Shown in pieces: positions 52,789 to 61,609 of a DNA stretch of 64,000 nt; positions within the stretch are counted from its first letter, which is position 1; the number at the start of each line of letters is the position of its first letter. A program made the position numbers and the translations under genes. Under the pieces are notes generated by a model. The model was not told where the DNA came from, searched no databases, and was given only the letters and a program-made list of their open reading frames with translations. The DNA is from JAXLYE01 sp046351595 (GTDB taxonomy: Bacteria > Myxococcota_A > Polyangia > Palsa-1104 > JAEUJZ01), in assembly GCA_046351595.1 (NCBI GenBank), contig JAXLYE010000005.1, positions 248,001 to 312,000 on the forward strand, read 5' to 3'.

Positions 52789-54986
52789 CGCGGCGCGCGC
52801 TGGGACCGGCCGCGCAGGCGGCGCGCGCACTTCTGCGCTGCTACGCCGCGGTCCTGTTCTCGCGCTCACCGCTGTGCGGGGGGCTCCTGCTCCTCGCCAC
52901 CGCGACCGTGCCCGGGGCGCTGCTCGGCGGCCTGTTCGGCGTCGGCGCGGGCCTCCTCACGGCGCGCCTGTTCGGTCTCGATCGCGACGCGCTCGGCGAC
53001 GGCAGCTACGGCATCAGCCCGCTGCTGCTCGGCCTCGGCGTCAGCCAGACCCTGGGCCTCTCGGCGGGCCCGCTGTGCATCCTCGCCGTGCTCGCGGCGG
53101 TCTGCGTCCTTCTGACCGCGGCCCTGCGCGCCGGCCTGTCGAGCAAGAACCTGCCGACGCTGTCGGTGCCCTTCCTGATCGTCTACTACCTGTGGCTCGG
53201 CGCCGCGCCGCTGCTCGGCCTGCAGTTTAGCGCCCTGCCGCAAGACGGCGCGACGCGGCTGCCGGCGGTGCTGGCCGAGGTCCTGCGCTCCATCGGCTCG
53301 CTCTTGTTCCTGCCGCGGGTCGACGCCGGTGCGCTGTTCCTCCTGGCGCTGCTCGTCCACAGCCGCATCGCGACGCTGCTCGCCGGTTTCGGTGCGCTCA
53401 CCGTGCTCGCGCTGCCGCGCCTTCTGCCCGCGCTCCAGGGCTCCGAGGTCCTGCCGGTGCTGATGTTCAACGCCGTCTACACCGCCATCGCCATCGGCGG
53501 CGTGTGGTTCGTGCCGTCGCCGGCGTCGATCGCGCTGGCCGAGCTCGCGGTGCTCCTGTGCGCGCTCGTCGGCCTGGGCGGCCTGGGCCTGCTCCAGCGC
53601 ATCGGCCTGCCCATCCTGTTCCTGCCGTTCAACGTCACGGTGCTGACGCTGCTCCTGGCGGCGCGGCAGCGCGCCTGGGACCGCGGCCCCAAGTCCATCG
53701 ACTTCACGCCCGGCACGCCCGAGGAGAACCTGGCCTACTTCCGCACGCGCCTCTTGCGCTTCCGCTGGCTGTACCCGACGCGCTTCCGCCTGCCGGTGCG
53801 CGGCGCCTGGGTCTGCACCCAGGGCACCGACGGAGCGCTCAGCCACAAGGGGCGCTGGCGCCATGCCTTCGACTTCGAGGTCCGCGGCAGCGACGGGCGC
53901 CTGTTCGCCGACGCGGGCTCGGCGCTCAAGGACTACTACTGCTACCGCCTGCCGGTGCTCGCCAGCGCCGCCGGCGTCGTCGCCAAGGTCGAGGCGTCGG
54001 TGCCGGACAACGAGAGCGGCGTCATGAACCTCGAGCAGAACTGGGGCAACTACGTCATCCTGCAGCACGCGCCCGGCCTGTACTCGATGGTCGCGCACCT
54101 TTTGCGCGGCTCGATCAAGGTCGCCGAGGGCCAGTCCGTGCACGCCGGGCAGCTGCTCGGGCTGTGCGGCAGCTCCGGCCGCTCGGCGCGCCCGCACGTC
54201 CACTTCCAGCTGCAGAGCGGCAGCCGACCCACCGACGACACGCTGCCCTGCCGCTTCACCGACGCGGTGGTCGCCGGAGCCGCTGCGACCACGGAGGTCG
54301 CGGAAGCTCGACGCCTTGGGCCCGACGACGTCGAGCGCGTGGTCCCGGACCTGTTCCCGGCCGAGGGCCAGGTCGTGCGCAACCTCGAGCCCGACGAGGA
54401 GCTCGCCGGCTTCTTCCGCTTCAGCTACCGCACGATCCTGCCCTACCGCATCGGTCCGGACGCCGCGCCGCTCGAGAGCGACATCGACGTCAGCGGCCAG
54501 CAGCTCCTGCGCGACACCGCCCACAACGCGCACCTTTACTACAGCCTCAGCGACGGCTTCTTCACGCTCTACGACGCCGCGGGCACGGTCTCGCCGGCGC
54601 TGCAGATCCTGCGCGCCGCGCTTTCGCGGGTGCCGCTCGATGCCAGCCCCGCGCTGCGCTGGACCGACTACCTGCCGGCGCGGCCGTTCCGTGGTGCGGC
54701 GGCGCGGCTGCTCTCGGATCTCATCGCGCCGTTCTTGCAGCGCGACGGCATCGAGATGGAGTACCGCATGCAGAGCGAGTCCGGCCGCCTCATCGTGCGC
54801 GGCGAGTCCCGCCTGCGCTGGCGCCGCGAGCCGCTGCTCTCGACGCGCGCGGAGCTCGTGCGCGGCGCCGGGCTGCAGAGCGCGTCGCTGACGCTGCGCG
54901 GCCGGACCTGGACACTGCAGCGCGACTCGGGTCTAGTTGCTGCTTCGACCGAGTCGCCGCGACCGCAGTCCGTACCTGGCGCTTAA
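52776..54986 (+). CDS. Urea-transporter-fold / M23 peptidase fusion
   Basis: A 736-residue fusion. Residues about 20-295 are hydrophobic and match the urea transporter family (DGSYGISPLLLGLGVS, KNLPTLSVPFLIVYYLWLG, IGLPILFLPFNVTVL as the second repeat). Residues about 350-480 form a LytM/M23 metallopeptidase domain: RHAFDFEV (His363, Asp366), the catalytic His441 in SMVAHLL and HVHFQ (His474, His476). A C-terminal beta-rich region of about 200 residues follows. The joining of a small-solute channel to a peptidoglycan-cutting enzyme suggests wall turnover or a cross-envelope assembly. GAGGAGG precedes the ATG inside the upstream gene. Confidence 0.82.
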   Translation: MAALTRRALGPAAQAARALLRCYAAVLFSRSPLCGGLLLLATATVPGALLGGLFGVGAGLLTARLFGLDRDALGDGSYGISPLLLGLGVSQTLGLSAGPLCILAVLAAVCVLLTAALRAGLSSKNLPTLSVPFLIVYYLWLGAAPLLGLQFSALPQDGATRLPAVLAEVLRSIGSLLFLPRVDAGALFLLALLVHSRIATLLAGFGALTVLALPRLLPALQGSEVLPVLMFNAVYTAIAIGGVWFVPSPASIALAELAVLLCALVGLGGLGLLQRIGLPILFLPFNVTVLTLLLAARQRAWDRGPKSIDFTPGTPEENLAYFRTRLLRFRWLYPTRFRLPVRGAWVCTQGTDGALSHKGRWRHAFDFEVRGSDGRLFADAGSALKDYYCYRLPVLASAAGVVAKVEASVPDNESGVMNLEQNWGNYVILQHAPGLYSMVAHLLRGSIKVAEGQSVHAGQLLGLCGSSGRSARPHVHFQLQSGSRPTDDTLPCRFTDAVVAGAAATTEVAEARRLGPDDVERVVPDLFPAEGQVVRNLEPDEELAGFFRFSYRTILPYRIGPDAAPLESDIDVSGQQLLRDTAHNAHLYYSLSDGFFTLYDAAGTVSPALQILRAALSRVPLDASPALRWTDYLPARPFRGAAARLLSDLIAPFLQRDGIEMEYRMQSESGRLIVRGESRLRWRREPLLSTRAELVRGAGLQSASLTLRGRTWTLQRDSGLVAASTESPRPQSVPGA

Positions 54987-55005
54987 GATCGGGAAGGGAA
55001 TCCGC

Positions 55006-55665
55006 ATGTACAAACCGACGCTGTACAGATCGAAGCTCCTCGTGGGGATCCTCCTGGGCGGCTCCCTGTGCTTCTCTCCCTCGGGGCGACCGGCGCACGC
55101 GCAGCTCGAGCCCGGGAGCGAGGCCCTCATCGCCTCCTACGACAGCGAGGCCGCGGGCAAGCTCAAAGAGGCGCTGTCCGCGCTCGATCAGCTGCCGCCC
55201 GCGCGCAAGGACTCGTACCTGGGCTGGGCGCGGCGCGGCTGGCTCCTGTACCGGCTCGGGCAGCACGCCGAGTCGGTGGAGGCGTATAAGAAGGCCATCA
55301 TCCAGGCGCCGCGCGCCATCGAGCCGCGGCTCGGCATCCTCTTGCCGCAGCTGGCGCTGCACCGCTGGACCGACGCGGAGCTCATGGCCAAGGAGGTGCT
55401 GCGCATGGACCCGGCCAGCTACCTTGCGACGCTGCGCCTGGCCTTCGTCTACTACAACCAGCAGCGCTACCCCGAGTCCGCGCTCCTGTACCAGAAGCTG
55501 CGCGACCTGTACCCCAGCGACACCGACGTGCGCTCGGGTCTGAGCTGGGCGCTGCTCAAGGCCGGCCGCAGCCAGGAGGCGGCGCGCGAGTTCCGCGACC
55601 TCCTGGCGATCAGCCCGCGCCTGGCGACGGCGCAGGAGGGGCTGAAGCTGACCGGCGTCCGCTGA
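55006..55665 (+). CDS. Periplasmic TPR protein
   Basis: A 219-residue protein with a signal peptide ending near AHAQLE. Five TPR-like helical pairs follow (for example GWARRGWLLYRLGQHAESVEAYKKAI, LRLAFVYYNQQRYPESALLYQKL, SGLSWALLKAGRSQEAAREF). It is related to the N-terminal part of the operon's first protein (both share the GW-L-R-G and SxALLKxGR patterns). It begins 20 bases after the fusion protein and ends the operon. Five 12-bp tandem repeats follow its stop. Confidence 0.75.
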   Translation: MYKPTLYRSKLLVGILLGGSLCFSPSGRPAHAQLEPGSEALIASYDSEAAGKLKEALSALDQLPPARKDSYLGWARRGWLLYRLGQHAESVEAYKKAIIQAPRAIEPRLGILLPQLALHRWTDAELMAKEVLRMDPASYLATLRLAFVYYNQQRYPESALLYQKLRDLYPSDTDVRSGLSWALLKAGRSQEAAREFRDLLAISPRLATAQEGLKLTGVR

Positions 55666-55725
55666 AGGCTCGACGGAAGGCTCGACGGAAGGCTCGACGG
55701 GAGGCTCGACGGGAGGCTCGACGGG
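55666..55725. repeat. Five 12-bp tandem repeats directly after the TPR stop codon
   Basis: AGGCTCGACGGA occurs at 55666 and 55678 and AGGCTCGACGGG at 55690, 55702 and 55714. The array starts at the base after TGA (55663-55665). It cannot fold into a strong hairpin by itself. Confidence 0.9.
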
Positions 55726-55791
55726 GAGCGCGGGCTCCCTTGCACGCGGCGAAATTATGGGCCGCCTCTGTTGCAGCGGGTGAAACTCCCG

Positions 55792-57003
55792 CTACCGCGC
55801 GGACTCGGCCCACTGCTTGACCGCGGCCAGCTCGCCGTAGGTCAGCACGCCGGCGGACTGCGGCGGCATCGGCGTCGGCGTCTGGTCGACGAGCCGCTGC
55901 TTGATGAGCGCGCGCCGCGAGCGCCACTGCTCGTAGGTCGACAGGTCGATGCTGACGCTGCCGCTCGGCAGGTGGCAGCTGCGGCAGACCCGCTGGAAGA
56001 TCGGCAGCATGCCGCGGCGCCAGCGGTCCTCGTCGCTGCCGCCCGGTGCGCGCTCGCCCAGGCGCGCGAGCTGCGGGCCGCCCAGCACCCAGACGTCGCC
56101 GCTCGGTGAGCCGACCAGCCGCCCGCCCTCGGGCACCACGGCCGCGGGCGAGGAGCCGTGCAAGAGCTGCGACCCGCGCAGGAGCGCCAGCTCGCGGCCG
56201 ATCGCGACCCACACGCCGCGCCCGGAGCCCGCGAGGCCGCTGATCGCCGAGCCGGCCGGCGCCTCCCAGACCTTCTCGAGCGTGCCGGCGCGCTCGATGT
56301 ACAGCGCCTGCTCGGTGGCCGCGCAGAGCTGCAGCTCGCTCGTCACGTCGAAGGCGACGGCGACAGCACCCTCGAGCGGCAGCTGCAAGAGGCGCGCGCC
56401 GTCGGGCTGCGTGAGGTCGAGCTGCAGCACCGAGGTGAAGTCGAACGCCGCCAGCCGCCCCGCCGCCCCGGCCAGCCCGCGCGCCTTGAGGTCGAAGAAG
56501 CGCACCATGCCACGGTCCACCACCGCCACCTGATCTCGCAGCGCAAAAGCGGTCAGGCCCGCGCCGAGCGCCGCCACTTCGAGCACCGGGCGACCGGCGA
56601 GCCCGAAGCGCTCGCTGACGTCCTCGAGCAGCCTGCGGCTGTGCATGCGGTGGATACGCCCGAGCTGATCGACACCGAGCAGCCAGCTCTCGGGCAGGTC
56701 GAGCGCCGGCACCGCCGCGGCCGTCCGCCAGCTCGTCACCGACTCGTCGCTCGACACCTGGATGCCGTCGCTCCACAGCGAGGCGCCGCTGCGCCCGAAC
56801 ACCGCCACGTCCTCTGCGGAGTCCGCGACCGCTACGACCTTGCCCAGGCTCGCGGCCATGGTGCTCCACGCGATCGGCCGCAGGTCGATCGTCCCTTCCT
56901 TGAACGCCGCCGGCTCCGCGCGCCCGCCGCAGCCGACAGCGACGGTGAGCGCCAGGGTCACGAGTCCGCCGGCGGCGACTCCGGAGAGACTCCTGTTGTC
57001 CAT
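55792..57003 (-). CDS. Lipoprotein with C-terminal cytochrome-c-like motif
   Basis: A 403-residue protein. ATG 57003 follows AGGAGGGGC, and the signal peptide ends in TVAVGC (Cys25). The main body is a WD40/beta-propeller-like set of strands (VVAVADSAEDVAVFG, LQLDLTQPDGARLLQLP, GRGVWVAIGRELALL). At the end CRSCH (340-344) is a single haem c attachment site, with Met379 in PTPMPPQ as the likely distal ligand. Its closest neighbours, the DUF1592-like and DUF1501-like genes, are divergent. It probably carries electrons outside the inner membrane. A role as a surface sensor is also possible. Confidence 0.75.
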   Translation of the reverse strand: MDNRSLSGVAAGGLVTLALTVAVGCGGRAEPAAFKEGTIDLRPIAWSTMAASLGKVVAVADSAEDVAVFGRSGASLWSDGIQVSSDESVTSWRTAAAVPALDLPESWLLGVDQLGRIHRMHSRRLLEDVSERFGLAGRPVLEVAALGAGLTAFALRDQVAVVDRGMVRFFDLKARGLAGAAGRLAAFDFTSVLQLDLTQPDGARLLQLPLEGAVAVAFDVTSELQLCAATEQALYIERAGTLEKVWEAPAGSAISGLAGSGRGVWVAIGRELALLRGSQLLHGSSPAAVVPEGGRLVGSPSGDVWVLGGPQLARLGERAPGGSDEDRWRRGMLPIFQRVCRSCHLPSGSVSIDLSTYEQWRSRRALIKQRLVDQTPTPMPPQSAGVLTYGELAAVKQWAESAR

Positions 57004-57033
57004 CCTGCCCCTCCTGTTCCGGTCGGGAGCCGC

Positions 57034-57078
57034 TGTCATGACACTCCTTATACGCGCGCCCCGCTGTGTATGCAGCGG
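57034..57078. promoter_or_regulatory. Palindromes in the divergent region before the DUF1592-like gene
   Basis: TGTCATGACA (57034-57043) is a perfect 10-bp palindrome. CCGCTG and CAGCGG (57061-57066 and 57073-57078) flank TGTATG. Both are between the two divergent starts (57003 and 57169). They are candidate operators; no binding protein is known. Confidence 0.35.
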
Positions 57079-57168
57079 CCGTCCGCAGACTGGGGATGCG
57101 GTTCTTCTTCTCTTTGTGCGCGGACCTCATGGTACGATGAAAAATCTTCGCAAGGGCTGGAGATCGTT

Positions 57169-59403
57169 ATGAGAAACAGGCCTCTGCAACCGCGCTGGGA
57201 AGGGAATCCGGAGGCACGCCGCTCCCTCCCTTCGACACTCCCTTCGCCACACCCTTCGCCATACCCTTCGCCACGCCCTTCGGCGACTCCTACGTTCCTG
57301 AAGGCGGGCAAGGGAGGGGCTGGGGGATTCCCTGATTCTCCGCGTTCCCTCCGTTCCCTCCATTCGGGGTCTTTGGGTCTCGTGCTCGCGGGCGCGGTCC
57401 TGTCCTGCAGCTCGCCGAGCCCAGAGGTCGGTGCGCCGCCGTGGCAGGGCCTAAACCCCGCGCGCGAGAGCCAGCTGCCCGGCGCCTCGGACGTGCTGTT
57501 GCCGGCGGCGTACGTCAGCAAGGTCAAGAACCTGCTGACCGGCCTGGCCGCGACCGACGACGAGGTGCGCGCGGTGCAGGCGAATCCCGAGGCGCTGCGC
57601 GCGCTGATCGATCGGTGGATGGCGCTGCCCGAGCACCGCAAAAAGATGCTCGACTTCTTCCGCAACGCCTTCCAGCAGAACCAGGTGACGCTCGCGGGGC
57701 TGCAGACCAGCGTCGGCCTGACCAGCGCAAACAGCACCCTTCTGGTCAACGACGCGGCGCCCTACAACATCACGCCGCGGCTCGAGCGCGCGCTGATGGA
57801 CAGCTTCGCGCTGACCGTGTGGCGGCTGATCACCGACGAGCGGCCGCTGACCGAGGCGCTGACCACGCGGCGCTACATGCTGAACCCGCCGCTCATGAGC
57901 CTGATGTCGCTGCTCGACGAGCTGCACGTCGACGACTATGGCTACATGACGAACCGGCTGCTGGCGCGCAGCCCGGGGTGGGGCTTCGTCCTCGACAGCA
58001 CGCAGCAGATCCCGCTCGACCAGACGCTGGACCCGGCGAGCCCGAGCTACATGCGCTGGTCGCACCCGACGACGACGGGGTGCCGGCAGCCGGTGCTGAC
58101 GTACAGCGGCACGCAGACCAACCTCGGCAGCCCGGACAACACGATCAACCTGTGGAACTTCCTGTTCGGCAAGATGAACGGCGGCTGCGCGGTCGGGACC
58201 AACCGCTTCCGCCCGCAGTGGACCGAGGCGGACTGGGAGGACTGGCGCATGGTGACGATCGCGCCCGCCGGTCCGAGCGAGGCACCGAGCCCGCCGTTTT
58301 TTGACCTGACGAGCCTGCGCAGCACGTTCGACCTGAAGCTGCGCGTGCCACGCATCGGCTTCTTCGGCACGCTCGCGTTCCAGGGCAACTGGGCGACCAA
58401 CGCCGCCAACGTCAACCGCGTCACCGCCAACCAGACGCTGATCGTCGCGCTGGGCAAGAGCTTCGACGGCAGCGGCAACACCGTGCCGCTCTTCGACGGC
58501 ACGCTGGACAAGGATCACGCGACGCCGGGCTCGAGCTGCTACACCTGCCACCAGACGCTCGACCCGTTCCGGCAGTTCTTCCGGCAGTCCTACTCTCTTT
58601 ATTACCGCGACCAGACCGACAGCCGGCAGCGGCAGCAGCCCGCCGGCTTCGCGCTCGACGGCGTGCAGCGCGAGGGCGTCGGCGTCAGCGACCTGGCGCA
58701 GATCCTGGCCGAGCACCCGCGCTTCGCGGGGGCGTGGGCGCAGAAGCTGTGCAGCTGGGCGAACTCGGCGCCGTGCATGGAGAGCGATCCGGAGTTTGAG
58801 CGCGTGGCCGCCGCGTTCCGCAAGAGCGGTCACAGGTGGCCGGTGCTGGTGCGCGAGCTGTTCAGCTCTCCGCTGATCACGCTGGCGCGCCACACCCGCA
58901 CCAGCGAGTCGCGCGGCGTCAGCCTGAGCGTCGCGCGCCGCGACCACTTCTGCGTCGCGCTGTCGAACCGCCTGGGCATCCCGGACGTGTGCGCGATGAC
59001 GACGCCGGACCCGGGCGCCGCCGCCGCCGCCATCCGGCGCTACGCCGCCTTCGTGCCGGTCGACGGCTACAGCCGCGGCTTCGAGATCGGCAGCGTGTCC
59101 ACCGACCCCAACCCCTTCTTCCGCATCGGCACCGAGTCGGTGTGCATGCTCGTGGCGGATCGTGTGGTCGATGCCGGCGCGCTGTCGCGCTACTCGAGCG
59201 CGCGCGCGGCCGCGGCGCTCGATGACTTCGTGGCGACGGTCATGGGCCTGGTGCCCGGCGACCCGCGCGCGGCCGCGGCGCGGCAGATCCTCAAGGAGCA
59301 CTTCGAGACCGCGGCGAGCTCCGGATCGAGCGCGGCCGACGCGCTCAAGTCCGCCTTCACGCTGGCCTGCTCGTCGCCGAGCAGCACGCTGGTGGGCCTG
59401 TAG
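57169..59403 (+). CDS. DUF1592-type secreted protein with CxxCH motif
   Basis: A 744-residue lipoprotein-like protein. A strange N-terminus (residues 20-40) carries PSPH, PSPY and PSPR repeats before a hydrophobic segment ending in LAGAVLSC (Cys80). The body has MALPEHRKKMLDFFRNAF, a Pro/Ala-rich middle and CYTCH (457-461) in CYTCHQTLDPF, a possible haem c site, followed by a DUF1585/1588-like region (FALDGVQREGVGVSDLAQIL, FAGAWAQKLC, ARRDHFCVALSNRL). Relatives in Planctomycetes and myxobacteria pair with a DUF1501/1552 partner, as here (14 bases downstream). The long pre-signal part may be non-coding if a later start is used. Confidence 0.75.
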   Translation: MRNRPLQPRWEGNPEARRSLPSTLPSPHPSPYPSPRPSATPTFLKAGKGGAGGFPDSPRSLRSLHSGSLGLVLAGAVLSCSSPSPEVGAPPWQGLNPARESQLPGASDVLLPAAYVSKVKNLLTGLAATDDEVRAVQANPEALRALIDRWMALPEHRKKMLDFFRNAFQQNQVTLAGLQTSVGLTSANSTLLVNDAAPYNITPRLERALMDSFALTVWRLITDERPLTEALTTRRYMLNPPLMSLMSLLDELHVDDYGYMTNRLLARSPGWGFVLDSTQQIPLDQTLDPASPSYMRWSHPTTTGCRQPVLTYSGTQTNLGSPDNTINLWNFLFGKMNGGCAVGTNRFRPQWTEADWEDWRMVTIAPAGPSEAPSPPFFDLTSLRSTFDLKLRVPRIGFFGTLAFQGNWATNAANVNRVTANQTLIVALGKSFDGSGNTVPLFDGTLDKDHATPGSSCYTCHQTLDPFRQFFRQSYSLYYRDQTDSRQRQQPAGFALDGVQREGVGVSDLAQILAEHPRFAGAWAQKLCSWANSAPCMESDPEFERVAAAFRKSGHRWPVLVRELFSSPLITLARHTRTSESRGVSLSVARRDHFCVALSNRLGIPDVCAMTTPDPGAAAAAIRRYAAFVPVDGYSRGFEIGSVSTDPNPFFRIGTESVCMLVADRVVDAGALSRYSSARAAAALDDFVATVMGLVPGDPRAAAARQILKEHFETAASSGSSAADALKSAFTLACSSPSSTLVGL

Positions 59404-59417
59404 GACGGGAGGGAGAC

Positions 59418-60758
59418 ATGGACACCAAGACAACGCTTCCGCCTTCCCGACGTCAGGCCCTTATTGCGGGGCTGTTCGGCAGCGGCGCGCTCGGGCTGCG
59501 GGCGCTGGCCACCGGCCTGCCGGCGTGGCTGCTCGCGGACCCGATGGCCGCGCGCGCCGATCCGCAGAAGTGCCCGGGCATCGATCCGAGCGCGGCCGGC
59601 GCGGCGCAGTACATGATCCTGTGCACGCGGCAGGACGGCGATCCGCTGAACGCCAACGTGCCGGGCACCTACGAGTCGCCGGACATCTACCACAGCGCGG
59701 ATCCGCGCATGGCGCCGCTGCCGCTGAGCCTGGGCGGCAAGCAGTACACCGCGGCGCGGCCGTGGGCGACGCTGGAGCCGGCGCTGCTCGGCCGCACCTG
59801 CTTCTTCCACCACGGCACCTATACGATCAACCACGGCAACCACCCCAAGGTGCTCGGCCTGATGGGCGCGGTGCGGCGGCAGGAGATGCTGATCTCGATG
59901 CTCGCCAAGAACCTCGCGCCGTGCCTGGGGACGATCCAGTCCGAGCCCGCGGTGATCAGCCCCAACCTGGTCACGTTCGAGGGGCGGGTGCTGCCAGTGC
60001 TCAGCCCTCCGGATCTCAGCGCGCTGCTGACGGGTCCGAACACGCCGCTCTTGCAGCTGCGGCGGCTGCGCGACAGCGATCTCGATCGGCTCAATGCGCT
60101 GTTCAAGAAGGACGGCACGCCGGCGCAGCGCGCGATCCTCGATCAGTACGCGCAGTCGCAGGAGCAGGCGCGCCAGCTGTCGTCGCTCTTGCTCGACAAC
60201 CTGTCTTCGATCAGCGGCACCTCGCGCAGTGACCTGAACATCACGGCGGCGGTGCTGCTCAAGATGAACGTCAGCCCGGTCGTCACCCTGAGCTACAGCT
60301 GGGGCGGCGACAACCACAGCGATCCCGGGCTGGCGATGGAGACCAACGAGACCGTGGCCAGCGTCGCCGCGATCGCGAACCTGTACGCGCGGCTGCGCGA
60401 GTTCAAGCTGGAAGATCGCGTGACGTTCGTGGCGCAGAGCGTCTTCGGCCGCACGCTCTCGCGCAAGGTGCGCAGCCCCGACGGGCGCGACCACCACGGC
60501 AACCACCACTGCACGGTGATGATCGGCTCGCGGCTGCGCGGCTCGGTGATCGGCGGCCTGGAGCTCGTGGGCCTGGAGTACCAGGCCGGCGCGATCAGCT
60601 CGACGACCGGGCAGGGCGGACCGGGCGGCGACATCAGCTTCGCCGACACCCTCTCTGCCATGGGCAAGACGCTGGGGTCCGCGGTCGGCGTCAGCCGCGA
60701 CGTCCTGGACAGCCAGATCACGCAGGGCCGCATCGTCACCGCGGCGCTGAATACCTGA
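59418..60758 (+). CDS. DUF1501-like Tat-exported protein
   Basis: A 446-residue protein. The twin-arginine signal SRRQALIAG with a following hydrophobic stretch leads to cleavage near AARADP. The body matches DUF1501: RDHHGNHHCTVMIG, the GGLELVGLEYQAG region and a VFGRTLSRKVR strand. DUF1501 proteins have an alkaline-phosphatase-like fold and are exported folded with a cofactor. It is the partner of the DUF1592-like gene upstream, 14 bases apart. Their joint function is not established. Confidence 0.78.
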   Translation: MDTKTTLPPSRRQALIAGLFGSGALGLRALATGLPAWLLADPMAARADPQKCPGIDPSAAGAAQYMILCTRQDGDPLNANVPGTYESPDIYHSADPRMAPLPLSLGGKQYTAARPWATLEPALLGRTCFFHHGTYTINHGNHPKVLGLMGAVRRQEMLISMLAKNLAPCLGTIQSEPAVISPNLVTFEGRVLPVLSPPDLSALLTGPNTPLLQLRRLRDSDLDRLNALFKKDGTPAQRAILDQYAQSQEQARQLSSLLLDNLSSISGTSRSDLNITAAVLLKMNVSPVVTLSYSWGGDNHSDPGLAMETNETVASVAAIANLYARLREFKLEDRVTFVAQSVFGRTLSRKVRSPDGRDHHGNHHCTVMIGSRLRGSVIGGLELVGLEYQAGAISSTTGQGGPGGDISFADTLSAMGKTLGSAVGVSRDVLDSQITQGRIVTAALNT

Positions 60759-60776
60759 GCCGGAGCGCGCCTCGTT

Positions 60777-60833
60777 GCGCGCGGTCGCTCACCCGGTCGC
60801 GGCGCGCGGTCGCTCACCCGGGTCGCGGCGCGC
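60777..60833. repeat. 25/26-bp direct repeat after the DUF1501 gene
   Basis: A unit with core GCGGTCGCTCACCCG is present at 60777-60801 and 60802-60827, differing by one inserted G. It begins a third time at 60828. It lies in the gap before the FkbM gene. Confidence 0.75.
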
Positions 60834-60879
60834 CGGCGGTTCTGGTATGTCTGGCTCAGTCGATGGGTCCAGGTGAGGC

Positions 60880-61578
60880 ATGAAGGAAGGACAGGAGCGC
60901 TGGTACGCCGAGCTGATCCCGCTGCGCGAGCAGCTCGTCGCGGATGTCGGTGCGAACCGCGGCGAGCTGTCGCAGTTCTTCTTCGAGCAGGGCGCGGGCA
61001 CCAGCGAGGTCCTGTCGATCGAGCCGCTGGCCGAGAACGTCGCGGCCATTGCTCAGCGCATCGGGCGGCTCGAGGCGGCGCGCTGGCGCACGGCCGCGGT
61101 GGCGGTCTCGGATCACGACGGCGAGCTGGTGCTGGCGGTGGCGCGCGAGGGCGAGAGCGGGTGGAACTCGGTGGTGCGGCGGGACGGGCGCGAGGACGGC
61201 GCGACGCGGCGCGTGCCGTGCCGCCGGCTGTCGCAGCTCGTGCCCGACGCCACCGTCGTCAAGCTCGACGTCGAGGGGCACGAGTACGTGATCCTCGAGG
61301 AGGCGCTGCCGCGGCTCACCCGCGTGCACAGCTGGGCGCTGGAGCTGCACAGCGTGCCGGATCGGCCGCTGCAGCAGACCCTGCGCCGCTTCGTCGAGCA
61401 CGGCTTCTCGCTGGTGGCGGCCGGGCGCCGCGCCAGCGATCCCGCGGGCCCCTGGCAGTCGATCCCGATCGGCCCGGACCTGAGCTGGCAGCAGATCCCG
61501 GTCGCGCGCCGGCTCGCGGACGGCAGCGCATTCCGCATGCTGCACGTCGTCGCCCGCCGCCCTCCGGCTGGTTGTTGA
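60880..61578 (+). CDS. FkbM-family methyltransferase
   Basis: A 232-residue SAM-dependent methyltransferase. The SAM-binding motif is LVADVGANRGELSQFFF, the second acidic residue is in VLSIEPLAENV, and KLDVEGHEYVILEEA is the FkbM signature. Such enzymes O-methylate sugars or secondary metabolites. The gene stands alone between repeats. The stop codon overlaps a 16-bp palindrome. Confidence 0.85.
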   Translation: MKEGQERWYAELIPLREQLVADVGANRGELSQFFFEQGAGTSEVLSIEPLAENVAAIAQRIGRLEAARWRTAAVAVSDHDGELVLAVAREGESGWNSVVRRDGREDGATRRVPCRRLSQLVPDATVVKLDVEGHEYVILEEALPRLTRVHSWALELHSVPDRPLQQTLRRFVEHGFSLVAAGRRASDPAGPWQSIPIGPDLSWQQIPVARRLADGSAFRMLHVVARRPPAGC

Positions 61579-61590
61579 CGGATCCGTCAA
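61575..61590. terminator. Perfect 16-bp palindrome at the FkbM stop codon
   Basis: TTGACGGATCCGTCAA is fully self-complementary and includes the TGA stop (61576-61578). With no loop and no T-run it is a poor intrinsic terminator, so an operator role is equally possible. Confidence 0.35.
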
Positions 61591-61609
61591 TAAGCGCCCT
61601 CGGAGTCCG

